DNA of 64,000 nt from Austropuccinia psidii (GCA_023105745.1 JALGQZ010000011.1:46716698-46780697), one strand, 5' to 3'; shown: positions 24,315 to 37,652, counted from the first letter of the stretch. A program made the numbers and translations. Notes: generated from the letters alone by a model not told the origin.

Positions 24315-24487
24315 GCTTTCAACAGCACTCACCACCACTATTACTTAAGAGTAAAGCCCTTGATATTCTTTTATTAAAGCCTTTATTATCATCATTAAAA
24401 GTTTTATTACTATTTTCATGGTGTCACAGTCATAGTTAAAGCTTGTAAATAGTTATTAATAAGATTCATCATAGACTCAACCTGACA
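24315..24487 (+). repeat. Family-A LTR 3' fragment
   Basis: The sequence from GCTTTCAACAGC to CAACCTGACA matches the last part of the A2 left LTR (about 55337-55486) and of the A1 left LTR (26010-26180). Its 5' part is missing where B1 begins. Confidence 0.7.
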
Positions 24488-24833
24488 GCGCGAGAATATC
24501 AAGCCTCATGGATCATAGGCAGGGGTTATGCTAATGCGTATGAGTATGTAGATAATCCTTCACTGATTGGCCACAGGAATGTGCACGTAGGTGGGTGAGC
24601 ATCTGCAGTTAACTGGGCCACCCTGACAAGGAAATTGTTAGCCAGAAGAGTGGTGGATGAAGGTCTGCAAAGCATGTAAAAATTGCCTGTATATGACCTG
24701 TGGAGGGGTGCATGTGAAAGCATGTGCCAGCCCATAAGCTTGTGGGCTCAATATTTAGAAGTGGGAACCAGTAATAGTTTTCCCCAAGTGAAGTCACCAT
24801 TTTCATATGACCCAAATCATTACTCATCCAAAT
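24488..24833. other. Unassigned spacer between B1 and A1
   Basis: 346 bp with no motif-bearing frame. It follows a family-A LTR end but does not carry the GGGGGCCTGGCC primer site, so it is probably target DNA or another worn repeat. Confidence 0.4.
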
Positions 24834-26180
24834 TGGAAGCCTGTGACTCAAAGCCAGAGCACAAGCAGGACAGCCAAAGACCATAAACCAATGGTAAAGC
24901 CAAGATACCACCAAACCATGGCGCTGAGCCAAATCAGATCAAAAGGTATCAAAAAAAAGAGGAGACCCACCAATTTTCAAATACACAAGTCACATAATCA
25001 TAGCACAACAAATAACAAAGTTATTCCTGCTCAAAGTTGTTTCTGAGCATAAACCTTATTTTTATCCTCTCCTCTGAAATCCAGAGGAAGAGGATTAACC
25101 CCATCGAATGGGTATTCAAATTGAAGCTCTAAGTCAGGGCTATCCAATGGTACTAGCCAAATTGAGCTAGCACCAGAACTACAGGAGTTATGGCCAAAAT
25201 AAGGTTGTATAAGGGTGAATAAAACATTCACCTCTCATCTGAGTTCTACAGTTTTAGTGTGAGATACATAAAGTGGGGTATTTTTTGAAGGAGGACAATC
25301 AGGGCTATCTGATGGTAACATCTATTTCCACATATCTCAACTAGAACAAACATTATGGGGAAAATAAGCTCCATACAGATTTTAAGCAAATCATACATAT
25401 GTACAAAAAATCTTGTACATGGCATAGCTTTTCCATATTGAATAATAGCCATATCAAATGAGGTAACATTATTTAGAAAACATCAAGGGCTGCAAAATGA
25501 CACCAATACAGCTTTACTATGGGATGATATCCCTTAACTATGACTATGAGGTGTCAAACAGACAAAGGAGCTTGTTTATACTTCAATACTGGGGTCCTGT
25601 ACAGGTCCTGTACATCATTCTTTGTGTAATACACGTCATAAGAGTTCTATGGGGTCCCCAGATGAAAACTTTCACCCTGTATGGGTGAAAACTGCCCAGA
25701 TGTGGTTTCAAAGCCACATCTGAGACCAATACTGGCTATACAGGCCTTGTGAAAGCCACAAGCTAGTCTTTGTAAGTGAAAATATTCACTTTCTCTATGC
25801 AGAAAGGTCTAGAAGACTTTTTTGCCCAAGTCTAGGATAAGAAGGGGCCTTTCTCCACAAAAAAAAGGTTTCCTCAACCTGCTCTTGAGCTCCTACATAG
25901 TAAAGCTGTTGAAAAAGCTATACTCTTGAAAAAGAAACAGGTTATAATTATAACATTAATTATTGTAGTAGTTATTATAGAAAATCAACTTATAATTACT
26001 GCACTCAGGGCTATCAACAGCCCTCACCACCACTATTCCTCAATAGTAAAGCTGTGTATACCTCATCATCAACCTTTATTATCATCAAAAAACTCTTTTT
26101 TTATCATTTTTACCGTGTCAAAGTCATAGTTAAAGCTTGTAATTAGTCTTATTTAGCTTCATAATAGAATCAGCCTGACA
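24834..26180 (+). repeat. A1 5' LTR
   Basis: It is similar to the A2 LTR from GCCTGTGACTCAAA to CAGCCTGACA, about 1,347 bp. The first bases are mutated. It contains the family-A order of blocks (AGCACAAGC..GACAGCC, ACAGTTTTAGTGTGAGATAC, CACCACTATT). Confidence 0.8.
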
Positions 26181-26198
26181 TTTTGGGGGCTTGGCCAT
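26181..26198 (+). promoter_or_regulatory. A1 primer-binding site region
   Basis: TTTTGGGGGCTTGGCCAT follows the LTR and matches the A2 site TTTTGGGGGCCTGGCCGT with two transitions. The TGG needed to pair with a tRNA CCA end is present. Confidence 0.6.
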
Positions 26199-26816
26199 GG
26201 TTTTTTTGAATTTCTTGGACCTGTTTATGCCAAAAGTGCTAGTATTTTATTTTATTTTCTTGATTCTGACACTATTGTTTCTTATTTTTAGGCGTAAAAA
26301 TTCCTTAAACAATAATATATAATATATCTTATAATGGTTTTTTGAGTGGTATATGACCATATATCACTGTGTTTCTCCACTTTAATTACCTTTTTGCATG
26401 GTTGATTATAATTTAATCACCACAAAATCCTTATTTTTGGCGTTTTTTACATATTAAAACACTTTAAGCAATCAATACTCTCCTTTTTCAATTAAAAAGG
26501 ACACCTCTCTTACTGTAAACCAACAGTATTAGAGGCGTGGTTGGGTATAGTGATAATTTCAATTGCCCTTTACATAACCACTTTGAGATTACACTTGTTA
26601 ATTAAAAGTTAATCTGTGAGATACTGCCATAAAGAAAGTGTTCCAGAGATCCACAAGCTGTATTTTTTGACTTGTAATTGATAATTTCAATTGCACTGTA
26701 ATAATACAAGGGTATAGTATAGAAATACATTTCACAGAGGCCAGTTTTAGATGTGCAAACAGAATTTTGAGAAGTCTTAACTGACAGTAAGCCTTCTTTT
26801 TCCTGTTTGATTCAGT

Positions 26817-27161
26817 GGGAGAAAATTTCATACCACTTGAACCCAGTCACAGGCCTGTACACCAGTGACACCCTCAGAGCCAGAGGGAGGCAAGGGGAAA
26901 GGAAAGAGGCACAGTTCAGGCCTTATCACAGCTAAAAGGTGGACAGAAAATGGCACTCAGACAAGTAGAAAACCACAAAGTTCTGCATCAATACAAGGTA
27001 AACCAACCTTAATCACTTGTACGGGGAAGATTACAATCATTAACCCAGCTGTCACCTCTGAAGGTAAATTTCCAAAAGCAGCAGAAAAAAGATTTGTACA
27101 AGGAACAGTCAAGGGCAAATACCCTAAGAGCATAAGTTTTTTGACTGCTTACAAACACTGA
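26817..27161 (+). pseudogene. A1 ORF0
   Basis: It begins TG-GGA-GAA-AAT right after a conserved acceptor (CTGTTTGATTCAG), so an ATG would need an upstream exon ending in A. A 1-nt loss near 26842 breaks the frame. From 26865 the open part is Lys/Gly-rich (GGKGKGKRHS), then has Ile/Val-rich strands, and ends SFLTAYKH. The A2 copy is at 56081-56428. Function unknown; it may be fused to ORFa by splicing or frameshifting. Confidence 0.5.
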
Positions 27162-27162
27162 T

Positions 27163-28111
27163 ATGTCACCTGTACACCTCAGAGACCTTGGTTTCCAAAG
27201 GCACCAGCCAGAGGACAGAGAAGGCTTGTCCAGAACCAAAAGACCTGGAAGAGGACACCTTGGACACAGTGGTGGATGGAAAGACATTAAAGGAAATCAT
27301 ACCCACTCTTCCCGTCACATTCCAATTCAACAGAAACCTCAAACCAGAGGACTGGAAGGACATGGGTCAAGTTCTTCAGCTCCACCAACTCCTCAAAGAC
27401 CTTTCTCAATGGTGCATGGACAACAAAAGGTTCAACCTAGCATCCCAATGGGCAGAACTTGGAGCAAGTTTCCAGAAAAATATTTCTCAAAGAGAGAGAC
27501 TTCAAAAAACTTATGGTGATCACCAAAGGTTGGAATCCCACCAGAAATTTCAGAATTCTGGAGGAGAGGGCAACCAGGATAAGGGAGAATCAAGCCAATA
27601 TCTAAGATATAGAAGTACAGCTGACCCAGACAGGGCATACTCAGATTCCTTAAGGCTCTCAAGGAGTAGGCCAAAGCAGCTCTCCAGTGGCTTCACATCA
27701 TTCATGAACCAACAGATCAGTGGCCAACAGTCACCATTATTCACAATTCTGGGTCATTTCCAGGATAAGACAAGGATACAAGGGAAAAAACAAGACCTCT
27801 TTCAACCAAAGGCAGAGAGAGTCAGACCCAATGATCCAGAAGCTATTGGACCTGATGAAAGAATAACACAAGAGCCAGAAATAGCTGTAAATACTTCTAG
27901 AATCCGTAGCCCCATTAACAGCAATATTACCACCAGTCAGACAGAACATAATGTTGTTACACCTGAGAGTAACTTAAACAGTGATAAAATGTGGTTACAA
28001 ATGTCCCAATTTTCAGTGCAAACTCAAGAGCCACTTGATGATTTCAAGAGGATAAATGAAGTTTTTCAAAGAAATGCAATCTTACAAGAGGCTACAATTA
28101 CAGCCATCTAA
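27163..28111 (+). pseudogene. A1 ORFa and gag N-terminal region, overlapping frames
   Basis: Two frames are open from 27163 and 27188. The second (ORFa) contains VVDGKTLKEIIPTLP and NRNLKPEDWKDM. The first contains the gag N part (RDLGFQRHQPEDREG). Near 27.5 kb an indel shifts the ORFa frame into the gag frame, so the 307-codon open run is a chimera of the two. Both halves have close relatives in A2. It ends in a stop at 28109-28111, inside a coiled-coil-like part of gag. Confidence 0.6.
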
Positions 28112-29095
28112 GAGAGGTGTGCTCAATTGAGCAAAGCCTCTGAAGAAACTGACAAAAGATGGAATCAAGTCTTTGAAGAGCAACCTTATTGGAAGAGGGA
28201 CAGGGATTGTCTGTATCAACACATAAACAAATATTTTAATGTCTAACTAAACATGAAGCCCCGAACAGAAGGCCATGATTCAGAGAATCAATACCACCAA
28301 GAAGACATCAAACCAGATTCCTTATTGGTGAATAAGGAAAGATCTCCATCTCAATATCAAGTTGGAGATAATATGTCTTATTCTGAGAAGGAAGCCTTGA
28401 AAAAGCAATCAGAGGCCTCAAGCTGGCCCAAATTTTCTGGAAGAGGATAATATGATCATATGGATCTCATTGATTATATTTATGGGCTCTTCATTGATGT
28501 ACCAAGCATACCAGACTATTGTATTACTGATAGACTTCATACATCATTAAAAGAACATGCGAGAATTTGGTATACAGAGATGAAAGAAATCAATGGCAAA
28601 AGAAGCTTTCCATGGTGGAAGAGTCAAATTATCCAAATTACAGAAATGGTACTTGGATATGGCAAAAGCCCTTGTCATTTGAAAATGAGAAGTCCTCTGT
28701 GGACAAAGATCCATGTGAGTGGTGTCTTAGACAGTCTAAAAGACTTAAATCCATTGATCCTCAAGAGAACATTCAGATGAGGAATCACAAACTTCTAACA
28801 CAAATGCCAGGAGAACTAGAGCATGCAGTGAAATGCAGATGCAACCAAAATTGCACTTTAGATGACATTGCAAATACCTTACAAGATGTAAGGAAAAGAA
28901 CAAATATAGAGAAATATTCCCCATATAAAAGCAGTGGTTTCAAAGAGAAACAACCTTTCAGGGTGGAGATAAAAGAAAAACCAAGAGAAAAGGTGGCAGA
29001 GGTGGCTAAGAAGAAAAATTCTTGTCACAATTGTGGTTCAACAGACTATTATGCAAACAACTGTCCAAAGGCAAAGAAGACAGTCTATGTAATTC
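28112..29095 (+). pseudogene. A1 gag capsid and zinc knuckle, broken
   Basis: Capsid blocks are ASSWPKFSGRG (then a stop at 28448-28450), DYIYGLFIDVPSIPDY, ARIWYTEMKEI and, after a frame change near 28600, WCLRQSKRLKSIDPQ and LPGELEHAVKCRC-type sequence. The knuckle reads CHNCGSTDYYANNC, so the zinc-binding His (CHNCGSTDHYANNC in A2) is now Tyr. Confidence 0.78.
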
Positions 29096-29970
29096 AGAAA
29101 GTACCAGAGGAGGAATCCCTCAAAAATGATTCTGAATCAGACTCTATGGGTGATTCCATCAGAGAACAATCTGATGATGACCAAGACCCAAGAGAAGAAC
29201 TCCTAGTGGAATACCAAGAGGAAACACCATTGGAAATTCAGGACATACAGTTGAAAGCAGGCATGCCACAGGAAACTGAAAATAAGAGCTTGTGTAAACA
29301 CACACAAGATGCACAGACATTCCTAGTTACACAAACTAAAGGAATGGAATACATAGGTGGGACAGCCACAAAGATGAATGTTTGTATTGACAATGCTCAA
29401 CACCCACTGATCATTGAGGGTGGAACACACTTCTCAGTAGTATCTAGAAATTATCTGGATTATTACTTCCCAAATTGGGAAAACCAACTCTTGCCAACCA
29501 AGGCAAAGAGCTTCAAAAGTGCATCATGGAAGATGACATCAATTGAAACCATTATCAAAGAGATAATGATACCCCATAGGAAAGGTAATATAAGACTCAA
29601 CCCAGAGTTTGTTGTGCTTGAAGATGCCCACATCCAAGGGTTTTTACTGGCAACAGACTACCAGAAGATGTATGGCATTGATATTTACAATAGTAAAGAT
29701 AGGGATATTACAATTGGCACAAACAAGGAAAAGAAAGTTTCAAATGACATATACCAAATATATACCCATGACCCTCTAGAAGAATTACTGAATAAATTCA
29801 GGGAGGGCCAATTCAGTACTACCCTTACCAGTAAACAAAAACATAGTTTACTGAAGTTGGTAAGGAAAAATAGACCAGCATTTTCCATTGGCCAAGAACC
29901 ATTAGAAAAATCAGAGGCCATGATATATAACTATATCTGGATGTGGAAAGACCCTATACACCTATGTTGA
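29096..29970 (+). pseudogene. A1 protease region, active site lost
   Basis: An acidic linker (ESDSMGDSIREQSDDDQDPRE) leads to PLIIEGGTHFSVVSRNYLD, where A2 and A3 read DSGAH, so the catalytic Asp is Glu and the Ser is Gly. The downstream block [15 protein letters not shown] is kept. The open run, which starts upstream at 28567, ends at 29970 after a frame change near 29930 at the start of RT. Confidence 0.78.
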
Positions 29971-30677
29971 GAAGGCCTCCATACCCAGAAAGTGTGGAAA
30001 CAAGGAAGGAAATTGAAAAACATGTCAATGAACTCCTAGACATGGATGTCATCAGGAATATAGGACACAATGAAATAGTGGAAATCACCACTCCTGTCGT
30101 TATCACGTGGTATGATGGCAAATTGAGGCTGTGTGGATGGCTCAGAGCTCTGAATAACTACACAAAAGCTGAAAGGTACCCTATACCAAGGATATCTCAT
30201 TACATAGACAAGCTGGCAAAAGAAAAATATATAACCAAAATGGATTGTACAAAAGGCTTTCACCAGAATGGAGTTAAGCCAAACTCCATGAATTTACTCA
30301 GAATCATATGCCATATGGGTATAGATGAGTACACCATGATGCCATTTGGCATCACAAATTCATCAGCCCACTTCCAAAGGATGATGAATACAATATTGCA
30401 AGAAGACATATTGGAAGGCTGGATGGTGGTATATATTTATGACATCATTATATACTCAGAGACATGGGAAGACCATGTGCAGTACATAGACAGAGTACTA
30501 AGTAAACCAACACACATTCATCTGAAAATTTCACTCAAAAAGTGCAATCTTGGCCCACAAAAATTACTGGCACTGGGACACAAAGTCTCAGGTCTTAGTC
30601 TGGCCATAGAGCAGAACAAAGTAGCAGAAGTACTGGAGAAGCCAGTACCAAAGAACATCAAAGAGATGCAATCTTTT
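29943..30677 (+). pseudogene. A1 reverse transcriptase 5' part, YIYD
   Basis: RT blocks are [63 protein letters not shown] and [17 protein letters not shown]. The first Asp of YIDD is Tyr, so catalysis is lost. The frame runs into the D1 insertion right after KEMQS. Confidence 0.85.
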
Positions 30678-32582
30678 TGTGAGCCTTGAGCTATATTTTA
30701 CATACCCAAATAGGCCACAATCATCTTAAAAATAATTTCTGAACTATGCATAAACCATAAGTCATGCATATATTCAAAATTCATCATTTTTGATTTCAGA
30801 AAAGATGAATACCTTTTTATTGAGTAAGTAAATCCATGGATTTAAGGCCAAATTTAGATTCTACACAAACGCTCACTGAGGGTAGCTCCATAGAGTGAAT
30901 AAGCTCAAATTAACTCTTTGAGGTGGTAATATGGAAAGCAATTCAATAACACATAAAATATCCATGAAATTTTTGTTTTTCTCTATTTCATGCCAAAATA
31001 ATGGGAATGTGAGAAATCCCATGTTACATCCACACTAAGAATAGTGTTATGCATTTTTTGAGCACTTAATATTATGGTATTATTACATGGACCTTTGGTA
31101 CACCCATAGTGGATATCTCACTTGAAGCTTGAAATTCTATTTTGATGTAAAAAATAGGCAAGGGGGACCAAAGACATCAAAGAGAGCCGGGGTACCCAAC
31201 TTCTGAGGCCTCTGAGGCATGGAAAGCTCCAAAGCTTGAATCCATGGTTGATCTTGGCCTAATTAGTAAACTAAAACCTTTTGGGGACCTGGTTGCCATG
31301 TTACAACTACAGTAAATTATAAGAAAATAGCAAATACCCTGCTATTTTGATGTGCCAAGGAGGTAAAAAACAACTTAGACTGCTGTGACCATGTCAATTC
31401 TTAATGAATTACAATGGATAAACCCCAAAAGAGTAATTAAAACCCTTTTTGGACTAGTATCCATTGATTTCCCTCATAGCAACCAGCCATACACTGCTAT
31501 TTGCAATTCTACGTAGAATTCAGGTGAAAAATTCAAAAATTTATCAAAAATACAATGATTAATGAATATTTCTGGAACTTTCAGGACCAATTAAGAACTG
31601 TATAATCCATATAAAAACCAAAAAAATTATACTTTTATATGTAAAATTAAAAGCTTTACTTACAGTCCATTTTTGATGATTCCACGTGAAACACAGAATC
31701 TTTAAAAATTTACAGGAAATACATTTTGTGATTAAATTTCCAATAACATTGTTAAATTTGAGGAATCATTGATTATTTTGGGAGTAAAGAAGATTTACAG
31801 TTGTTACTCCTTTTATTCTTAACCATAAATGGGTGGGTAGTGATGTAAAAGCATCAATTAAGTAATTATGATAATCTTATGTAACAACAGATGATGCAAT
31901 CAATAATCCAAAAACGGTTAATTGTTTTCTCAATCACTTGTTTTTCGGTTTGCTCCATGTAACGCCTCTGTGAGCTGTCTTAGGCTTAAAAGAAGCCTCC
32001 TCTTGCTGTTTTTTCCAAATAGTCACATTATTATATTATACCTTTATTACCAAACAAGTAAGTATTAGTTAAAGCTACTTCTTAAGTGTCTTATTATTTC
32101 AGAAATAAATAAGAAAGACTTTAAACTATATAAATCAACTATAATTTGTTGTAATACTGTTATAAATCAATTTTGATCCATTAAATCCACAATTCTACAT
32201 CAAATTTCTCTACTATTACCTTTTCAAAGGTTCATTGGATTAATAGTGAGTAATTTATCTCAATTCTTAAAGTTTTCTCTAGTAATAGTTTTCTTCAAGA
32301 ATTATCTTTAAATTAATCTTGTAAAAGATAATTATATCTTAAAATAATTTCATTATTTTATTAAAAGAAGTTTTTATTATCAAATTATCCTTGTAATTGA
32401 TTCTTGTAGACAATTACTTCTTACTGTTATATTCACTAGTAGTGTATAACATGTAAAAGAAATAATTACTTAATTATTTAATTGTGGTTCTAATAGTTTT
32501 TTATTATTATATTTCATAAGAACAGTCATAGTACTGTTGATGAATAGTAATATTATCAACAGTTTCATAGACACATCTTACA
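30678..32582 (+). mobile_element. D1: solo LTR of family D
   Basis: 1,905 bp from TGTGAGCCTTGAGC to ACATCTTACA, flanked by perfect 5-bp duplications CTTTT (30673-30677 and 32583-32587). It interrupts A1 between RT and RNase H. No internal coding region is present, as expected after LTR-LTR recombination. A TTAAAAG box at about 31986 followed by a CT-rich run may be the promoter. Confidence 0.88.
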
Positions 32583-32587
32583 CTTTT

Positions 32588-33168
32588 CCTTGGGTTTGCT
32601 AGCTACTACATAAACCACATCAAAAGCTTGCCCCACATGACTAGTAGTCTATACAGGTTTTGTTCAAAAGATGTAGTTTTTGAAATTACCAAGGAAAGGG
32701 GAGATGCATATCAGAGGATAAAAGATGAACTCACAAATGTACCTGTGCTTATCCTAGCCGGCTTTGAACCACCATTCAAGTTATACGTAGATGCAGCATG
32801 TAGCCAAGGCTTAGGAGCAGCCATTCACAAGAGACAAATCGTGCATGGTGGACCAATAGAGGGAGTAATATGCTACATCTCTAGGCAACTGAAAGATTCA
32901 GAAGCCAGGCATGGGGCCACCAAGACTGAATGCCTATGCTTAGTCTGGGCTCTAGAGAAACTCCAATATTATTTGTAGGGTGCAGTTTTTGAAGTCTACA
33001 CAGACTGCACAGCCTTGAAGTCCTTATTGAACATAAAGACTAGCAACAGGGACATGTTGGGGTGGAAAATGGCAATCCAAGAGTATAGAGGCAATATGAT
33101 CGGCATATACAAGGAGGGAAAAAGCCACACCAAGGCAGATGAACTCAGCAGATGTCCACCAGACAATG
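32588..33168 (+). pseudogene. A1 RNase H segment between the two D LTRs
   Basis: It continues the RT connection (LGFASYY-type) and RNase [16 protein letters not shown] (Asp), [14 protein letters not shown] (Glu), [13 protein letters not shown] (Asp), ADELSRCP where ADGLSRWP is expected. A stop lies at 32976-32978. It ends in the CAATG duplication of D2. Confidence 0.82.
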
Positions 33169-35093
33169 TGTAAGATTTGACTATGAAACTGATGATAATA
33201 TTACTATTAATCAACAGTACTATGTCTGTTCTTATGAAATATAATAATAAAATATTATTATAACCACAATTAAATAATTAAGGAATTATTTCTTTCACTT
33301 GTTAAACACTACTAGTGATTTTAACAGTGAGCAGTATTTGTCTACAAGAATCAATTAAAAGAAGAATTTAATAATAAAAACTTCTTGTATTGAAATAATA
33401 AAATTATTTTAATATATAATTATCTTTTACAAGAATAATTATAAAGATAATTATTGAAGAAAACTAATTTTAGAGAAAAACTTTAAGAATTAAAGATAAA
33501 TGACTCACTTCTACTCGATAGAACTTATTGAAAGATATAAGTAGAGAAATTTGACATAGAATTGTGGATTTAAGGGATCAAAATGATTTATAGCAGTATT
33601 ACAACAATATATAGTTGGATTATATGATTTAACGTCTTTTTGATTGATTCTGAAAGAAATAAAACACTTAAGAATATTTTAACTAATACTTACTTGTTGT
33701 TAATAATGATATAAATGGATAATAAGATGATTTGATATGGAAAAAACAGCAAGAGGAGGCCTCTTTTAAGTCAATAACAGCTCACAGAAGCCTTCCATGG
33801 AGCAGACTGAGAAACCAGTGAGTTAGAAAACAATAAACCCTTTTGGATTATTGATTTCATCATCTGTTGTCACGTAAGATTATCATAATTACTTAATTAA
33901 TGCTTTTTACGTTACTACCAACCCCAATATGGTTAAGAATAAAAGGAGTAACATCTGTAAATCTTCTTTTATTCAAGAATAATAACTTATTTCTCAAACT
34001 TATCAATGTTATTGGCAATTTCATCACAGGTTGTAATTACTGTGAATTTTTGAAGATGCAGTGTTTCCCATAGAATAGTCAAAAATGGACTGTAGGTAAA
34101 CCGTTTAACTTTACTAGTAAAACTATAATTCTTTTTGATTGTACCATAGACAAATTAGTTCGCCATTGGTCCTGTACGTTTCATAGAGATTCATTAAGAA
34201 TTGTATTTTTAATGAATTTTTGAAGTTTTTACCTCATTTCTACCTAGAATTTCAAATATCAGTGTTTAACTGGTTGATATGAGGTAAATCAATGGATACA
34301 AGTCCAAAAAGGGTTTTAATTAATCTTTTGGGGTTTATTCATGGAAAGTAATTAAGAATTGATATGGTTACAGGTGTCTAAGTAGCTCTTTACCTCCTTG
34401 GCACATCAAAATAGCAGGTTGTTTCCTATTTTCTTAAGATTTACTGTAGTTGTAACTTGGTAACCAAGTTAACAAAGTGTTTTAGTTTACGAATTGGACC
34501 AAGATCAGCCATAGATCCAAGCTTTGGAGCTGTCCACGCCTCTGAGGCCTCAGAAGTTGGGTACCCTGGCTCTCTTTGATGTCTTTTGTCCCCCTTGCCT
34601 ATTTTTCACGTCCAAATAGAAATTTAAGCTTCAAGTGAGATATCCACTATGGGTGTACCAAGAGTCCATGTAAGAATACCATGATATTAAGTGCCCAAAA
34701 CATGCATAACACTATTCTTAGTGTATATGTAACATGGGATTTCTCACATTCCCATTATTTTGGCATGAAATTAAGAAAAACAAAATTTTTCACAGATCTT
34801 TTATGTGGTATTGATGATTTGGTATTGAAGTATTTTCCATATTACTACCTCAAAGAGTTGATTTGAGCTTATTCACTCTATGAAGCTACCCTAGGTGAAT
34901 TTTTGTGTAGAATACAAATCTGGCCTTAAATCCATGGATTCACTTACTCAATAAAAAGTTATTCATCTTTTATGAAATCAAAAATGATGAATTTTGGATA
35001 TATGCATGACTTATGAGTTATGCATAATTCAGAATGTATTTTTAAGATAATTGTGGCCTATTTGGGTATGTAAAATATACCTCAAGGCTCACA
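33169..35093 (-). mobile_element. D2: solo LTR of family D, inverted relative to D1
   Basis: The plus strand reads TGTAAGATTTGACTATG ... CAAGGCTCACA, the reverse complement of D1 ends. It is 1,925 bp with duplication CAATG at 33164-33168 and 35094-35098. With D1 it makes a 1.9-kb inverted repeat around 586 bp. Confidence 0.88.
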
Positions 35094-35098
35094 CAATG

Positions 35099-35881
35099 TC
35101 AAAAGAGACCCAGCTGATGACCCTGAAGTAGCAGCCAATATTCCTATCCATTTCATGGAAATAGATAGGTGGAAAAACTACAGATTTTCTGAATGGGCAC
35201 AAAGAAGTGGTACCCCAGACAGTGAAAACACTGAATCAGAAGGGACAGAAACTCCCATATTGGGGATAGGTTCCTCAGAAATGAATTATGAGCTCTTCAG
35301 TGCAGTAATAAATACATATGCCAAACACAAACAGTTTGGAATATTGTTGCAACTCCTCCAACAGAAGTACAGGAGCCCAAAACTGGAATCCCAGCTAGAG
35401 GAACCCTGGTTGAGGGACTATAAGGACAACAAGTATTTCCTTATAGATGGCATGGTTTAACATAGAGGAAAGGACACAAGTGCACTCACAGTAGTAGACA
35501 GGGAGTATAAATCCCTGATCCTTCAGGAATGCCATGACTTCCCCTATATGGGACACATTAGTAAATACAGCACCCAGGAAAGGGTAGCAAGCACAGCTTG
35601 GTGGACCAAATGGGAACAAGAGTTTAGTGAATATATCAACACTTGTGAAAAATGCCAGAAGGAAATAGAAAAAATGGGAAGAAGTATGGGCTACTTCAAC
35701 ACATAGTAGAACCGAAACACCTATCGGAAACCGTCAACATGGACTGGGTTACAGGACTTTTCTCAGAAGGCAAAGAAAACTTCAATTATTTCCTGATCAT
35801 AGCTAATAGGTTCAACAAGAGTGTGAGGTGTCTACCATGTCACAAGGAGGACACAGCAATGGATACTGCCTTTTTGTTTTG
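35099..35881 (+). pseudogene. A1 RNase H tail, integrase zinc domain and start of core
   Basis: It resumes exactly where D2 broke the frame ([20 protein letters not shown]). HHCC residues are seen in ECHDFPYMGH and NTCEKCQK. The core begins with NMDWVTGLF (first catalytic Asp) and [21 protein letters not shown]. Stops at 35458-35460 and a frame change near 35650 break it. The TTTTG duplication of B2 ends it. Confidence 0.8.
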
Positions 35882-37634
35882 TGTGAGCCTTAGAGGTATT
35901 GTCATATACCCAAAAGACCACAAACAAAAAATTAATATACAAACATAAATAAAATAAATTTATTTACATTATTAAAATAAAAATTTAAATATAAATATGA
36001 ATTTATATACATAATCAAAAATTTAATTATAATTCAAAAATAAAAATACATTAAATTTGAAAATTGTAAAATCACATTTTTACTTGAAAAAATTAAGTAA
36101 AAATGAATTTTTAACAAAATTAACCAAAATAAAATAGTTTTCAAAAAAGTTAAATAAATTTTATCATAATGTTTTATCTAACAAATAATCATATAAAATT
36201 TATTTCACCATTGGATTCCTTATAAAAAATTAGGTGGGGTCACCCCTGAGTGAAGTTTTTGTAACTCAACTCTAAATAAGCTTAAATCAAGTTTTTTGTA
36301 TTTTCTGTATAAAAATTGAAAATCCTCAAAACCTTCATTCAATTCACATCACATGTAGTGTTAATCATCAATTTTTGTGTTAGAATTAAGGTGTTGTGTA
36401 TATTTTAGAAGTTGTGAGGAATCGAAGTATTTTCAATTGAATTCAATTGAATTGTGAAAAAATGTGCATGTGTATTACATAAGTGAGCTTTGATTTACAT
36501 ATGAGGTGTCAATTATTACAGTAGTGTACTGTAAAACTCAATTGAATTACATATGCAAATTGTAAGCATTATACATGATGAGGAATTAAAGGACAAAATA
36601 AATTGGAAAGATTAAATTTGGGGGGGAAAAGGAACTCTAGCTCTAAGGGGGAGCCACACCCCAAAAATCCTTTCTGACAGGTGTTAGATGTCAAAATCCA
36701 TGCAAAGGTTGATCAATTTTGGCCTGGAATTGAGTCACAGGGTCTGTGACTCAATTGATTCTGAGGTTTTAATACCAACCAGGGTAGTTTTAACTGGCTT
36801 CTACGTCTCTTACACTAATTCTGACGTGTTTTGAAGGCTCTAGGCCAGATATTACTATAGTAATGGCCGATTTAAGGGTCTAAAATGACTAAAAACAACC
36901 CTTTTTGGGTCTAAACCAAGGTTTCAATGATGCCATAATTGGCGTTTCTGTTGTCAGAGTGTTTCCCATGACTGAAAACACGAAATTTTACTTTTGGAGT
37001 AAGAAGATTGACGGCTATAAAAGGATTTCTTCCTTGCCCCACTTTTTTCTTCATGTTAGAATCTTTTCCTTTTATAATTAGTTGAAAAACTGTTAAACCA
37101 ATCAACAAAAGATTCCAACCACCTTTATTAAATAATTTTGAATCTTTTAAACACGTGAAAAAATCATTATAATCATTGTTTGTAACTCCTATAATCATTT
37201 TTACCCCTGAACCATCCCAAAAGTGAATTAAAGCATCGTTCATCACCGTTAACTTTGTAAATTTGTTTCCAAATTCATTTTGGTCACTTTTGGGTGTGTT
37301 TTCCCTTTAAATATCTTTTTAAAGACTTTGCTCTTTGATTAATTTCTTGCAGTTCTTTTCTCAATGAATTACAATTGAAATTTCTCTTGAAGAAATTTGT
37401 TTTGTAGCCTTAAATATCTCTTGTAGAGTATTTTTAGATAAATCTTTATTTTTGGTAAAAAAATAAATTTTTATATTGTTCTTTTATACTGAAAAGTTCA
37501 AAACAATAAAATTGGTGTGTTTTCTCTTTAAAAATATTATTTCTTACTATTTTTAAATGATTTTACCTTATACAAATTTTGAGGACAGGAAAAGTACTTG
37601 ATATTTTATCAAAGTTTCATATCCACACCTTACA
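35882..37634 (+). repeat. B2 5' LTR
   Basis: 1,753 bp, TGTGAGCCTTAGAGG to CACACCTTACA. It lacks about 80 bp found in the right LTR (right copy near 50945-51020), joining 'gtagttttaactg' to 'gcttcta'. In the first 190 bp I counted roughly a dozen differences from the right LTR. Confidence 0.9.
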
Positions 37635-37652
37635 TTTGGGGGCCCAGCCATG
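37635..37652 (+). promoter_or_regulatory. B2 primer-binding site
   Basis: TTTGGGGGCCCAGCCATG directly follows the LTR. TGGGGGCCCAGCC could pair with a tRNA 3' end in CCA. The tRNA is not identified. Confidence 0.6.

Noticed and set aside
31900..34000. D1 and D2 as one element with an internal coding region
   Set aside because: They are inverted, each has its own duplication, and the DNA between them is A1 RNase H.
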